From Mytilus galloprovincialis (lineage: Eukaryota; Mollusca; Bivalvia; Mytilida; Mytilidae): a stretch of 64,000 nt of DNA. The position numbers and the translations under genes were made by a program. The stretch spans positions 13,052,441 to 13,116,440 of the forward strand of contig NC_134838.1 of the NCBI RefSeq assembly GCF_965363235.1. Direction: 5' to 3'. The notes beneath the pieces were generated by a model. It saw only the letters and a list, made by a program, of their open reading frames with translations, made no database searches and was not told where the DNA came from. Positions 20,201 to 29,900 of the stretch are shown here, piece after piece. Position 1 is the first letter of the stretch. Every line of letters starts with the position of its first letter.

Positions 20201-21408
20201 TGATCGGCTTGGAGAAGAAATTTGAAATTGATAGTTAATAGCAAATACACTTTATAGCATACATATGTTCATAGTATACAGAAACTAAAAATAATTTATC
20301 AGAAACAAAAGAACTTATACAGACTTTGGAAAAAAGGGAGAGGGCTTAAAAAAATTTTCCTGGCCAAGGTTTATGAATTTTGATACTGGTTTTAAACTTG
20401 CACATAATTTTCATAAGAGTACTCGGGGACAGGACTACTTTTCGCGTTGATAGAGACTGTCTATATAATATAGCAGTGATCGCCTTGGAGAAGAAACTTG
20501 AAATTGATAGTTAATAGCAAATACACTTTATTTATATTATATTTATGTTCATAGATACAGAAACGGAAAATAATGGAATTTATCAGAAAACAAATGAATA
20601 ACAGACTTTGGAAAAAAGGGAGAGGGCTTAAAAAAATGTACTGTCTCCAAGTATTTATGAATTTGATACCATTTCTGAAATTCTTCAGACATAAAATCTT
20701 TTCCAAAAATTATCCCTACAACAGTTTACATACTTTCAACCAAGCGCTAAATGCCCGCTATTTCATGGGTGTGTTCAAGTTGTTTTTAAATTAAATGGAG
20801 AAAATTCAATAAAACTAAAAACTTAGCTTTCAATTTGTTTTCTTAGATAAGTATTCTTTTATGATAAGATCTCCTTCCTCCTGTGTTTTCCATACATGTA
20901 TTGTTTTGTGTTTATTGTTACACACATTTTCAATGCTAATGTATTTTTTCAAATATTGTAATTGTAAAATTTTGAAAACTTTCTGAAATGTATATTTCTA
21001 AGTAAAATGACATAATTGCAAATTCTCCAAATAATCTTAAAGTGTTCACATTTTTCCTTTTTAACAATAAATTTGATACTGTTTGAATGGTTTTCTGTAT
21101 GTCACAACTTTTAATGAAATTATGCTACAGAAGTAATCAAGTGAAGAAATAAGCTTGTTCTGCAAATAGAACCTTAAAGAGAACATGGTGTCCAATATAT
21201 AGATACATGACTATATTCCAAATGATATTTTGAGAAGCAAATATATTGAGTTCATCAAAAGGAAAATGTGAAATTAGAAAATAGTTTATGAGTTACACCT
21301 TAAATATTTTATTTCTTCTGACTTTTGTAGGTTATACCAACAAAAGATAGAATTGAAGGGATGAAGTCCTTCATAGAGAAGAGAACACCTGTATACAAAG
21401 GGGAATAG
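11059..21408 (+). CDS. AUH: Methylglutaconyl-CoA hydratase, mitochondrial (AUH), whole gene span
   Basis: Nine exons joined at GT-AG sites give 304 codons: 11059-11215, 12532-12599, 12722-12809, 14097-14276, 14996-15052, 15897-16084, 17326-17376, 19652-19699 and 21331-21408. All phases agree and the total is 915 bases including the stop. The enzyme hydrates 3-methylglutaconyl-CoA to HMG-CoA in mitochondrial leucine breakdown. Family marks are the oxyanion segment [15 protein letters not shown], the [11 protein letters not shown] glutamate, the second glutamate in [10 protein letters not shown], the IPGGGGTQRL loop and the C-terminal VYKGE. The N-terminus is rich in Arg, Ser and Leu and is plausible as a mitochondrial transit peptide. 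The start ATG at 11059 has a good context (AAAATGG). The protein is slightly shorter than human AUH, mainly at the N-terminus. Enoyl-CoA hydratase paralogues are less likely given the AUH-like motifs. Confidence 0.95.
11397..11860 (-). repeat. Family B repeat, longest copy (SINE-like)
   Basis: In intron 1 of AUH. Words on the plus strand run from GATGTGGTATGATTGCCAAG through CAACTCTCCACA, ACTATAGGTCACC, CACTGAATTACAGGCTCCTG to the 11850s. Copies at 3358, 13265 (inverted), 25385 and 46789 share the same order. Read on the minus strand it lies directly downstream of a tRNA-like A box, which makes minus the likely native orientation. Confidence 0.7.
11886..11904 (-). other. tRNA-like A box (SINE head relic)
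   Basis: On the minus strand TGGCTCAATTGGTTAGAGC fits the polymerase III A-box/D-arm consensus of tRNAs. No clean B box (GGTTCGANTCC) follows, and no cloverleaf can be completed, so this is not an intact tRNA gene. Confidence 0.5.
11961..12531 (+). other. Rest of AUH intron 1, no feature seen
   Basis: AT-rich intronic sequence. A pair of similar words (AGAAGTTTGTGTTTGTAAG and ACAAGTTGTGTTTGTAAGG, 12070-12120) is a small local duplication. Confidence 0.4.
12532..12599 (+). CDS. AUH: AUH exon 2
   Basis: Acceptor TATTACAG, donor GTAGGT. It encodes [16 protein letters not shown] and ends KVFLSQ, the first strand and helix of the crotonase fold. Ends in phase 0. Confidence 0.9.
12722..12809 (+). 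CDS. AUH: AUH exon 3
   Basis: Acceptor is a T-run followed by CAG; donor GTAAGT. It encodes [20 protein letters not shown] and then SMVPGVFCA, up to the oxyanion-hole segment. Ends in phase 1. Confidence 0.9.
13265..13445 (-). repeat. Family B repeat, inverted copy
   Basis: In AUH intron 3. It runs from TAGTTTTCTTGTTTGAATTG to TTGGCAATCATACCACATCT, the complement of the family B order. Confidence 0.65.
13525..13670 (-). repeat. Family A repeat, inverted fragment
   Basis: AACACCAAAGGGAATATCAAA, ACTGACAATGCCATGGCA and an A-run. This is the complement of the 3' part of family A (TGCCATGG...GTCAGTTT). Confidence 0.55.
14097..14276 (+). CDS. AUH: AUH exon 4
   Basis: Acceptor TTTTAG, donor GTAATG. 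It encodes ADLKERAKM through [20 protein letters not shown] and DMRTA, including the first catalytic glutamate. Ends in phase 1. Confidence 0.92.
14996..15052 (+). CDS. AUH: AUH exon 5
   Basis: Acceptor TATTTCAG, donor GTAGGT. It encodes [19 protein letters not shown], with the second catalytic glutamate. A second GT four bases on would break the frame of the GGGG loop. Confidence 0.9.
15897..16084 (+). CDS. AUH: AUH exon 6
   Basis: Acceptor ACATTTCAG, donor GTAAGA. It encodes [19 protein letters not shown] through [18 protein letters not shown]. Ends in phase 0. Confidence 0.92.
16640..16760 (+). repeat. Probable dispersed repeat fragment in AUH intron 6
   Basis: GGTTGTTGTCTCTTTGGCAC and ATTCCCCATTTCCATTCTC are words I recognise from mussel dispersed repeats. 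No second copy is evident in this window. The antisense 62-codon frame here is spurious. Confidence 0.35.
17326..17376 (+). CDS. AUH: AUH exon 7 (small exon)
   Basis: Seventeen codons, [17 protein letters not shown], between TTTTTTCAG and GTAAGT. Too short for ORF callers but matches the family at every position type. Confidence 0.9.
17377..19651 (+). other. AUH intron 7
   Basis: It holds the G-tract/C-tract bounded element at 18820-19360. The rest is AT-rich with no exon. The frames at 18230-18418 and 18817-19062 are not supported; the latter is translated poly-G. Confidence 0.5.
18820..19360. repeat. Poly-G/poly-C bounded repeat with 38-bp tandem units
   Basis: The left side is CCCAATTGGCCGGT and 22 G (18844-18865). 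The right side is 14 C, then GGGACAATTGGCC, so the ends are loosely inverted. Inside, the unit ACCAGCAGG(A/G)CATGAAAAGG begins at 19141, 19179, 19217 and 19255, an exact 38-base period with a degenerate unit before. Complementary G and C runs could pair across the element. Confidence 0.7.
19652..19699 (+). CDS. AUH: AUH exon 8 (small exon)
   Basis: Sixteen codons, [16 protein letters not shown], between AATTACAG and GTAATT. It corresponds to the VDL-x-x-G...E...YAQ segment of AUH. Confidence 0.9.
20110..20660 (+). repeat. Tandem duplication of about 280 bp in AUH intron 8
   Basis: ACTCGGGGACAGGAC occurs near 20150 and 20420. TATATAATATAGCAGTGATCG and GGAGAAGAAA occur near 20185 and 20463, and the AAAAAAGGGAGAGGGCTTAA block occurs near 20331 and 20612. 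The copies differ by small indels. Confidence 0.75.
21331..21408 (+). CDS. AUH: AUH exon 9 and stop
   Basis: Acceptor TTTTGTAG. It encodes [18 protein letters not shown] and TPVYKGE, then TAG at 21406-21408. The ending KGE is shared with vertebrate AUH. Confidence 0.92.
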   Translation, partial: VIPTKDRIEGMKSFIEKRTPVYKGE

Positions 21409-21864
21409 ACTTGTTAGAGATGTTACTAGATAAATTCTCAGGAAAAAGTTAGAAGAACTTGAAAGCATTTAAAGTTAAGCTTCATGGAGTCAGTATAACT
21501 TGTTTTGAACATGATAATAGATTTTGACAATTTAAATGCTCTGATCAGAATATAATTGTTACTTTTGATTACAGAAATTATAATGCAGTGCATTATAAGT
21601 CTTTTCATATTGTAAGAATAATGAATTGATTTAATGATGTTTTCAGGCTTTTTCCATAAAAAAGTACTATCATGTTAAATAGTGACTAAATGCATGTTTG
21701 CTGTAGTTGGAGAAAAAGAGTATATTGCAGAATATGAATGAGTGTTTTAGTATATTATAATGATTGTCTGTGATAAAAGAATACAAATATTTTCTTAGGT
21801 ATGTTTTCTTTATAATTATATAATGATCTCTTGATGGTTTTTGCACCACATTTACTTAAAAAGT

Positions 21865-22085
21865 AAATTCACAAAAATACTCAACTCTGTGGAAAATTCA
21901 AAAAAGCACAGTCCCTAATCAAAAGGCAAAATCAAAAGCTGAAGCTCATCAAACAAATGGACAAAGAGTAAAGACTGTCATATTCCTGTCTTGGTACAGG
22001 CAATTTCTTATGTTGAAAATGGTGGATTAAACCTGGTTTTATAGCAAATTAAACCTCTCACTTGTATGACAGTCGCATACAAATC
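21865..22085 (-). repeat. Family C repeat, inverted copy
   Basis: Just 3' of AUH. AATTCACAAAAATACTCAAC, GTCCCTAATCAAAAGGC and CTCACTTGTATGACAGTCGC are the complement of family C words found at 30297-30570. Confidence 0.65.
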
Positions 22086-22699
22086 ATCTGATCAATTAAG
22101 GTAAAAGCATAAATTTTATTTATTCATGATGTACATATTTATTGGACACATAAACAAATGAAAAAATTTCATAAAAGAACAGCACATATATATTTTAAAC
22201 TTGAAGATACTAGAAGTAATCTCCAAGGACACTTTCAATAGATTTTCTTGAACAAACCAGTGCCATTCTTTATATTTATCTAAATTTCAGTTAAGATACG
22301 AAAACAAGTCTCTTCATTTACTATTACAGATCAATTATTTCATTGGAAGAAAAGTTAAAAAAGGAAATTGGTCTAAATCTATTTGAGAAAACTGTAACAT
22401 CACATACTATTGTAAACAGCAGAGTATTTATTCTTTAACAAACTTCTTCTTTTTAATTACATACATATGTATATTGAAAACAATGTATTATATGTTATCA
22501 GACTTGTTTATACATCTTCCATATACTATAATACATGACGACACTAAATTTTGAATGCTTTTATCCATTTTCCCACATTGATACTGACATTTTAAGGAAA
22601 GATTGCTTTCAGCATCATATATGTTTTAATTGTCGTAACAACAATCCCGTCCTATTTTCCTCGAATAAGACCTACATAATTAGACAACAAGACTGAACA

Positions 22700-22985
22700 C
22701 TGGTTTAGAACTTTAAAAGACGGGAGCAGCACAACAGGTTTTACATGTGGATCAGGATCTGCTTACCATTCTGGAGCACACGAGATCACACCCAGTTTTT
22801 GTTGTGGTTTCTGTTGCTCAATCTTTGGTTTTCAATGTTGTGTTTTGTATAATGTTGTTTGCCTTTTGATCGTTAATTGTATTTTTGCCATGGCATTGTC
22901 ACATTTCGATTAATCAATTTGAATGTCCGTTTTGGTACATTAAACCTCTTTATGTCAAGAGTGTCTGTATGCTTTCTTTTGGGTT
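22700..22985 (+). repeat. Family A repeat copy
   Basis: GGATCAGGATCTGCTTACC, ATTCTGGAGCACACGAGAT, CACCCAGTTTTTGTTG and TTTTTGCCATGGCATTGTC. This is the best preserved 3' segment of family A in the window. Confidence 0.7.
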
Positions 22986-23514
22986 TAAAACATTACATAG
23001 ACGTACAAAATGTTAATCCTAGTATCTATGATAAGTTTTTGTTTTATCTTTAAATACAAGAAAATTAGTCTGATCTGTAGTTTTATCGAGCTTTTTATAT
23101 TCTAAATCATATGGTGACATTTTGACGCAGTGCCGATTCGAATGGCGATTGATGCAATGTAGCAGGAGACACTTATCTTGTCCCGCTCTTTTTGGATTTC
23201 ATTCAATTCCTTTAGTTTTTGTCTGACCTCGATTGTCTCTTCTTTTTTTAAACATTGGAAAACTGCTACCAGCCTTATTTCTACAACCTAGGAAGCTGCT
23301 CCACTTGTTGGTTCTTTTTGGGGCTATCTGCAAGGTCTGTAACAGTCAGTATAAAAGAGCTGTAACATTCCAGGAAGACATTCAAATGTGTCACTAGTGA
23401 ATTAGAATATCTGTTTTGTTTTCTTTCCTGAGAAAGGCGACTGTCGAAACACGTGAACATTACCTCTACTCTTCTTTTGCATTTGATACCCACTTGGTTT
23501 TTTTCTTGTTGGGT

Positions 23515-23665
23515 ACGTGTTTCTTTATCTTTCTTTTTCTGTGTTTCGTTTCATAAACTGTTGTTTGTTGTTTGGTCGTTTATCATGTTTTTGTCAGTTC
23601 ATTGTCAGTATGTTTTCGAATAATAAGGTTTACTTACCCTCTGGTAGTTTTCGTTTCTTGTTCAT
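23515..23665 (+). repeat. Family A repeat, diverged fragment
   Basis: TGTTTGTTGTTTGGTCGTTT, TTTTTGTCAGTTCATTGTCAG and CCCTCTGGTAGTTTTCGTTTC follow the family A order. Confidence 0.45.
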
Positions 23666-24864
23666 AAGTGGAAGAGATAATGACTATGCACTGACAAATT
23701 AATGATGGACAAAACAGTACATGGAAAACTAAAGACAAATTCTGCTAAAACCGGAATGATCTCAAGTGTGCCCGTGTGACAATCATATCATACACCACTA
23801 GTGACACTTGTTCTGCTCTGATTATTTAGTTTGTAACAGAGTTTTAAATGTGGTTTTTTTTTACAAAATATGATTTAACCCTTCTTAAAACAAGATATTT
23901 TCGTCCTCGTTGCCATTCATATTGTAACAACAATCTCTTATAAGATGTATTTCGCAGGAACTCTTATTTTTTAAATCCATGTTGTGGCTACATTAGAATG
24001 TAATGTACATCTAAACATGCTAAATGTCTATGACAACAATAGATACAATATACCGTTAACCTTTCATCAAATCGATGAGTCTTGACCTTTTTCTTAAATT
24101 TCTTTTTTAATCAATATTGTTATGTTCTCATTTTCGAAGTCTAATGCTCGTATGTTATGGTAAATAAAGGCTCCAAATGTACATAGTTTCACCTTTATGA
24201 GTCTTATAAGGCAGTTTATACCATACGATTAACGCACATAAATGATATTGAACTTGGATTGATCTGATTACTAGTATTTTTTAGGACCATTTAGCCATTA
24301 AGCTTATACAGAATTAAAGTATTTCTGCATCCCTAGCATAAAAGCATTTTGTTCAAAGAATTATTACCGTATATGCAACTATTTATAATGAAATGTTTTT
24401 GGCTTGGAAGTATCAAACTGACGGCTTGGAAGTATCAAACTGACAATATTTCCATGGTTTGACCATTTCTAATAAAATTACATCCGGAATATAGATAATC
24501 GGACTCATTTATTTTGTTTTGTGTTCTCACATTCATTTACATGAACCGATATACCGTATAAAGATTTTAAATCAATATCAACGACTTTATAACCATTTCC
24601 TGAAGAATACCAAAGCCTTCTTTTTTTACAATTTCCAAAGGTTCTGGCTCTTGCTCGACAGACTATTATTATTTTAAATTGTGGTTCCGTTTAGAGCAGT
24701 TAGATTTGCAGTATTTTGGTGCTTTTGGTTAAGATTTTCTTTTACTATAATCAACAGGAGTAACGTTGATAGTCCCTAAGAATATGAACTGGAACTTGAA
24801 TTCGTCAAGATTGAAAAACTGCAATACGTGGCAGAAATTATTGTGACGACTAAAACACTTCAAC

Positions 24865-25262
24865 CATGTAAACAAAGGCAACAGTAGTATACCGCTGTTC
24901 AAAACTCAAAAATTTATTGACAAAAAACAAAATCGGGGTAACAAACTAAAACTGAGGGAAACGCATTAGATATTAAAGGAGAACAACGACACAACATTAA
25001 AATGTAACACACACAGCAACGGACTAAGCATCAAACAAATTCCGATGAGAATCACCAACACAACACTAAAACCAAATACAGGAACCCGGGACAGAAAAGC
25101 ACCGCGACACGCCCCACAGTAATGCGAACCCACACTCAAGCACAGGAGAAAACAAACGACACAAGGGAAACACTACGCAAAAATGCCACACTCAAAGAAA
25201 CGAACCATGATACAACAATGGCCACCCTCCCGACCCGGCACAGGACACCCCAAAGAAAAAAA
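24865..25262 (+). repeat. Family D dispersed repeat
   Basis: It runs AACAAAGGCAACAGTAGTATA, CCGCTGTTCAAAACTC, AAAACAAAATCGGGGTAACA, CAACGACACAACATTAAAATG and on to an A-run. It is a C/A-rich segment unlike its AT-rich surroundings. Inverted fragments of its left end are at about 31490-31560 and 62745-62775. Confidence 0.65.
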
Positions 25263-26474
25263 AAACTTGGAAAGAGTTAATGTTCGTATTGGATTTCTAG
25301 ATATTTCAGAGAAGATCTAGCGTACATGTTGTTTTTTGACATCCACAAGATGAATCTTTTTACCATAGAGTTATAAATATTTAGACTATGTGGTATGAGT
25401 GCCAATGAGACAACTCTTCTTCAAGTCACAATTTGTAAAATAAAAGCCACTATAGGTGAATTAAAAGAAGTCGTCTTTTTGTACAATATTTTTTATTCCA
25501 TAAACAAAATATAAATTCAATTCTTTTGATTCCTTTCAATAAATAATAACAATGATCCTTCAAATAAATACTATGGCTTCATGAAACAATTTCCACTCAA
25601 CAATATCAAAATACATAAAAAATATCAATGGAAAATGCAATAATATGATTTGTAATTAATGTCAGAAAATTCTGATAAATCCATTCTGCATACGAGTTTT
25701 TTTTTTATATCACTTTCACAATATACGTGTATAGATAAGTTAAGCATATTTGTCAGATTAATATGTTAAACTATACAGTAAATATAAGTAAAACAAAAAT
25801 CAAGAAATATAAGATAATGCTCCAAACTGTTTAAAACGAATTCGCTTTAGTAAGTATACATTACCATAAAAAAATAGGTACAAGAGGTGATTTGTTTTGT
25901 ATGTTCAAATATGGAACTGAGTTGTTGATGGAGGAAAACTAACACTCTCTTTACTTGTGTAACTCATACATTAGGCAACAAACAATAACTATGATCAAAC
26001 TGATCAAATCAACTGAGAGATAACTGAACAAATCAACTGTTGTGTAAGTCATTTACCCATAAAAATGCATCCCATTTTAATATTATAACATAATTGTTAC
26101 CTAAACTTTGTTGAAATCTAAAGTAGTTTTCAACCACAACTACGCAACCAAATGTCTCTCACTCTCTGTCCTATACCCATTCTTAGAAATTACCGATAAT
26201 AAATGCACACGTATATGATTAAGGACAACACATCATTAAAATAGTTTTATATATAAAAAAAGCTATTTATTACAGACCTCAACCAAACTTTCTTACTCTT
26301 ACAATATATATAGAGTTGATAGATAAGACGTTAAACCCGTCTTAGTCGATCGATGATACATGATATGCACCATAATGTGTGTTTTCAAACTCAAAATGCA
26401 AATCTAAGAAATAAAAACTAAAAGCAATCTTTCAAGGGTGAAATTCGTTCATTCAAAAAAGTTTTAAAAAATCA
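25263..26474. other. Spacer / 3' UTR of the PDZ scaffold gene
   Basis: A short family B fragment (ATGTGGTATGAGTGCCAATG, 25388) is present. The part just right of 26200 is likely 3' UTR of the minus-strand gene. No separate coding feature is seen. Confidence 0.4.
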
Positions 26475-26979
26475 CTACATTTCCCAGTCTAAATTATCAA
26501 CAGATGCAGCATTATAATAAGAGAGTCTAACAGCACGTTGTCGTTTTTCCATTCCCCGTTGAATTGCCCTAATCATTTCCAGATCTTGTTTTGAATAACG
26601 AGGTCGTGTCATTCTCTGTCGAAGTATATGTGGTGATTGAGACCGACTACGAATGTATCTTATTCCTTGTCCTGGAACAATCACGGGCTGAGAATCCCGC
26701 CCAGCACTATGACTCCTCATTTCATACTGATATGGGGGTCGATGTTCCAGTCTTCCCCGTGCCGGCGGCGTTATGCAATCGCTTTTGAAAACCAATCTTT
26801 GTGATGTCCATGATCTTTCACTAGAAAAGGGTGTATGGGGCGAGAAAGGACTTGAATATATTGCTTTGACCCTTTCATGAGCCTGATGGTGATCTTCAGG
26901 ACCGTCCTGATCGTCATAATCTTCTTCATGTTCAGTAGACAAATAGTTTTGTGATGAACTGTGGGATTCATTTCTCATC
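26475..26979 (-). CDS. PDZ scaffold, probable terminal exon
   Basis: Acceptor TTTTCTTAAACAG; 168 codons to the stop. It has an acidic stretch (EHEEDYDDQDGPEDHH), a Ser/Pro/Arg-rich middle (RYIRSRSQSPHILRQR), a basic helix-like segment (KQDLEMIRAIQRGMEKRQRA) and the C-terminus DNLDWEM. W-E-M fits a class II PDZ ligand. Membership in the PDZ gene rests on strand and position. The phase does not fit the 33000-32898 exon directly, so a separate gene is possible. Confidence 0.6.
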
Positions 26980-29900
26980 CTGTTTAAGAAAATAATATTC
27001 AATCATGCTTCTTTAGGTGATATCACAATTGAGAGAAAGAGGATGTATAAGAGAATTTTTAATTTTTGATTTAGTTATTCAATTCGTTTCTTGAATATGC
27101 GAATACTTGATTCATGTTCGTGTTTCACATTTTTATGACAGTTGTTATCCATTTGTATGATGTGTTTGAGCTTTCGGTTTTGTCAATTGATTAGGGACTT
27201 TTCATTTTGAATTGTCCTCGTAGTTAGTTATTTTTGTGTTTTTACTGTTTACATTCGAATTATGGCAAATCGATATATTTACTATAAAGTGTGACATGTG
27301 TGATGAGAATTTCAACTGGCAACTTGAATGCTTTTCTCTTCTTGAACAAAAAATTATGAAATTTTAAACAAAATATTATTACTTATAGAAAGTAATACAT
27401 TTATATAAATCACATTACAAAAATATGCACAAGGTCAGTTGATGACATTTCGTGAATAGTTATCATTTTTGTATGTCATAACATTGTAGAAGATATTTCA
27501 TACGAGATATAAGTCATATGTTTGATAGTATTTCAATTGAAATAATATCTGTTTTTGTTTGCCATAGATCGAGGTGTGGTGTTTCGTGTGTTTAAGAAAT
27601 GCATTGCTTATTCTTAAATAACGAACCTATTTTTGTTATTCTTCATGCTTGTACCAGATATAGGTGTGGCATCTGTAAATAAAATCGGTGAACTGAGTTA
27701 AAAGTGTAAAAAATATTCGAAACAACAATTATACATAGCAATAGTAAGATGATATATGTATGTATCATGATACTAGCTCAAACAAAAACTATGTAAGGGC
27801 GAAAAAGGACACATGTCTTTTTTCTGAATTTTAAAAGTTTATGTATTATTTATGAATAACGAATTTCACTATTGGCAGTTCAAGGCATTATGTTAAAGAT
27901 TACCCTATGTTTGAGTTATAAAAACGGTTTGAGTTTAGAAGACGTGTTTCTAACAAAAGAATCGGCTTTCCCACTGAACTTGAAACCAACTGTGCTTGTC
28001 TTCTTGCCGACTTGTTCATATGGTCATACGATGGTGACGTCATAGAGTTGAGTCGCCTCATATCTTGTCTTTAGAAATTGACAATAAGGTTCGGTTGATA
28101 CATTAATTTTAACGACAAAAGAGATGATTTCGTTTGTCATTTATATGTAGCAACATTCTAGCAGCGCCTGCGTATTGCGTATATATACCAATTGCATGGT
28201 GTAATATTTCATGGCCTGCACCTCTATCATGATTTGGAAAAAAATACGGATGCCACTACGAGTACAAATAGCTATAAATCTATTTTTGCAGATGACTACG
28301 GATATGTCCCAATTGTCGTAATCACAATTCCACTCTTTTCCGCGAACGTGACCAACATAATTAGACTTTTCAACGGTTGTGAACTTACATTAGCAATATG
28401 ACGGATGCAACATATGGCGCAGGATTTAATTACTCTTCGGGAGCAGCTGAAATAATCTCTGATTTTGGTGGGTTTTTTGTTGCCTTTAGTTTTCTATGTA
28501 ATATTTTGTGTATTGTTGTGTTTCTTTTTCTTTTTTTTTGCCATGTCATGGTCAGTTTGTTTACGATATCGTTAAATAGCTTAAATTTAAATTTGATATA
28601 TGTTTTTGTGCTTCTTTGTTAAATATTTGTTTGTTTTTGTTCCGATTGAGATTGTTACACAGTGATGACTGCTGTATCCCTATTTTGACAATTTAACATA
28701 TAACTTCTGTTTTGTTTACGCATCATTGTAAATATTATGGAATTTGATACAAGGGAGATATTCAGCGCTATTTTAAAAGTTTATATATTATATGAATAAC
28801 GAATTTCAATCCACCATTTACTACATTTGAAAATGCCTATAAGATACAGGAATATGACAGTTGTTGTTCATTCGTTTAATGTGCTTTGTCATTCGATTTT
28901 GTCATTTGATTAGGGATTTTCCGTTTTGGGTTACCCTCGGGGTTCAGTATTTTTGTGATTTTGCTTTTTCCCCCCATTAAAACATGTTCAAGTCAATAGA
29001 TATTTATCTGAAGATCACAACGTCTTCCTACAGATGGGATGCCAGTTGGTATACTCCCCAAATAACATTCTTACATTCAGATGTCTTTTGTTTATTTGTG
29101 TCATGTGATTTCTGTTTAATTGATGCTATTCCCCTTTGTATATCTTTTTTCATACTTTCACAAGAATTATGACTGCAGAACACGATGCATCAGTGAGTGA
29201 CAAACAAACATCAACGGGACAATTTAAACAAGTCAATGATACTAAAAGGCTGTATCCTGATCCATCCCCATCTAGGCGTCAGTCAACTTCTACTTCATAT
29301 CACCATACCACAATTTTTATATTCTACTATCAAGCAGTGGACCAGTATATCAATCTAAAAGTCAGGTATATTACCAGACATGTACAATTACAATAATTGC
29401 TGCATGAATTAAGGTCAGTGGTATATATTTTATGCACATTGCAGACGAGAAACACATTAACAATTAATACAAACGGTTCTAGAGTAGGTCTATTGGAATT
29501 GTTTGGCGGGAAATTGTGACAACCTTGAAAAAAATTGGAAAGAGAGAAATGTTTTGCATTGAAACAGTCCACCTACGGACCCTTCTTGGTGTTTTCCCGG
29601 TTTTTATCATACAGAATGCGTATTAGTCATCCTTCATTGTGAACCGTATTTAACGTCAGAAATAAATAAAGCAATGGAAACATTCCAAGAATGCATGCAA
29701 CAAAACGTACTGAGAAACTTGGACCTTTAATACACTTAATTAACCACTGTTAAATTAAATTCAAAACTCAATAAAAGTCGATGGACAGTGAAATATGGGT
29801 CGACACTCGTCGTATCACTGAGGATACTCAAAGAGTCTTTGCCGCAGCATATCTTAAGTGTGAAAATGACTATGACATCCAAAGCCATATTCTCTCGAGA

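Larger units (their letters stand above)
22086..24860. other. Intergenic spacer, repeats only
   Basis: It holds family A copies at 22700-22985 and 23515-23665 and a 22-base direct doublet at 24400-24444 (GGCTTGGAAGTATCAAACTG). No exon or promoter motif is convincing. Small frames at 23281-23493 and 23517-23702 lack domain content. Confidence 0.5.
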
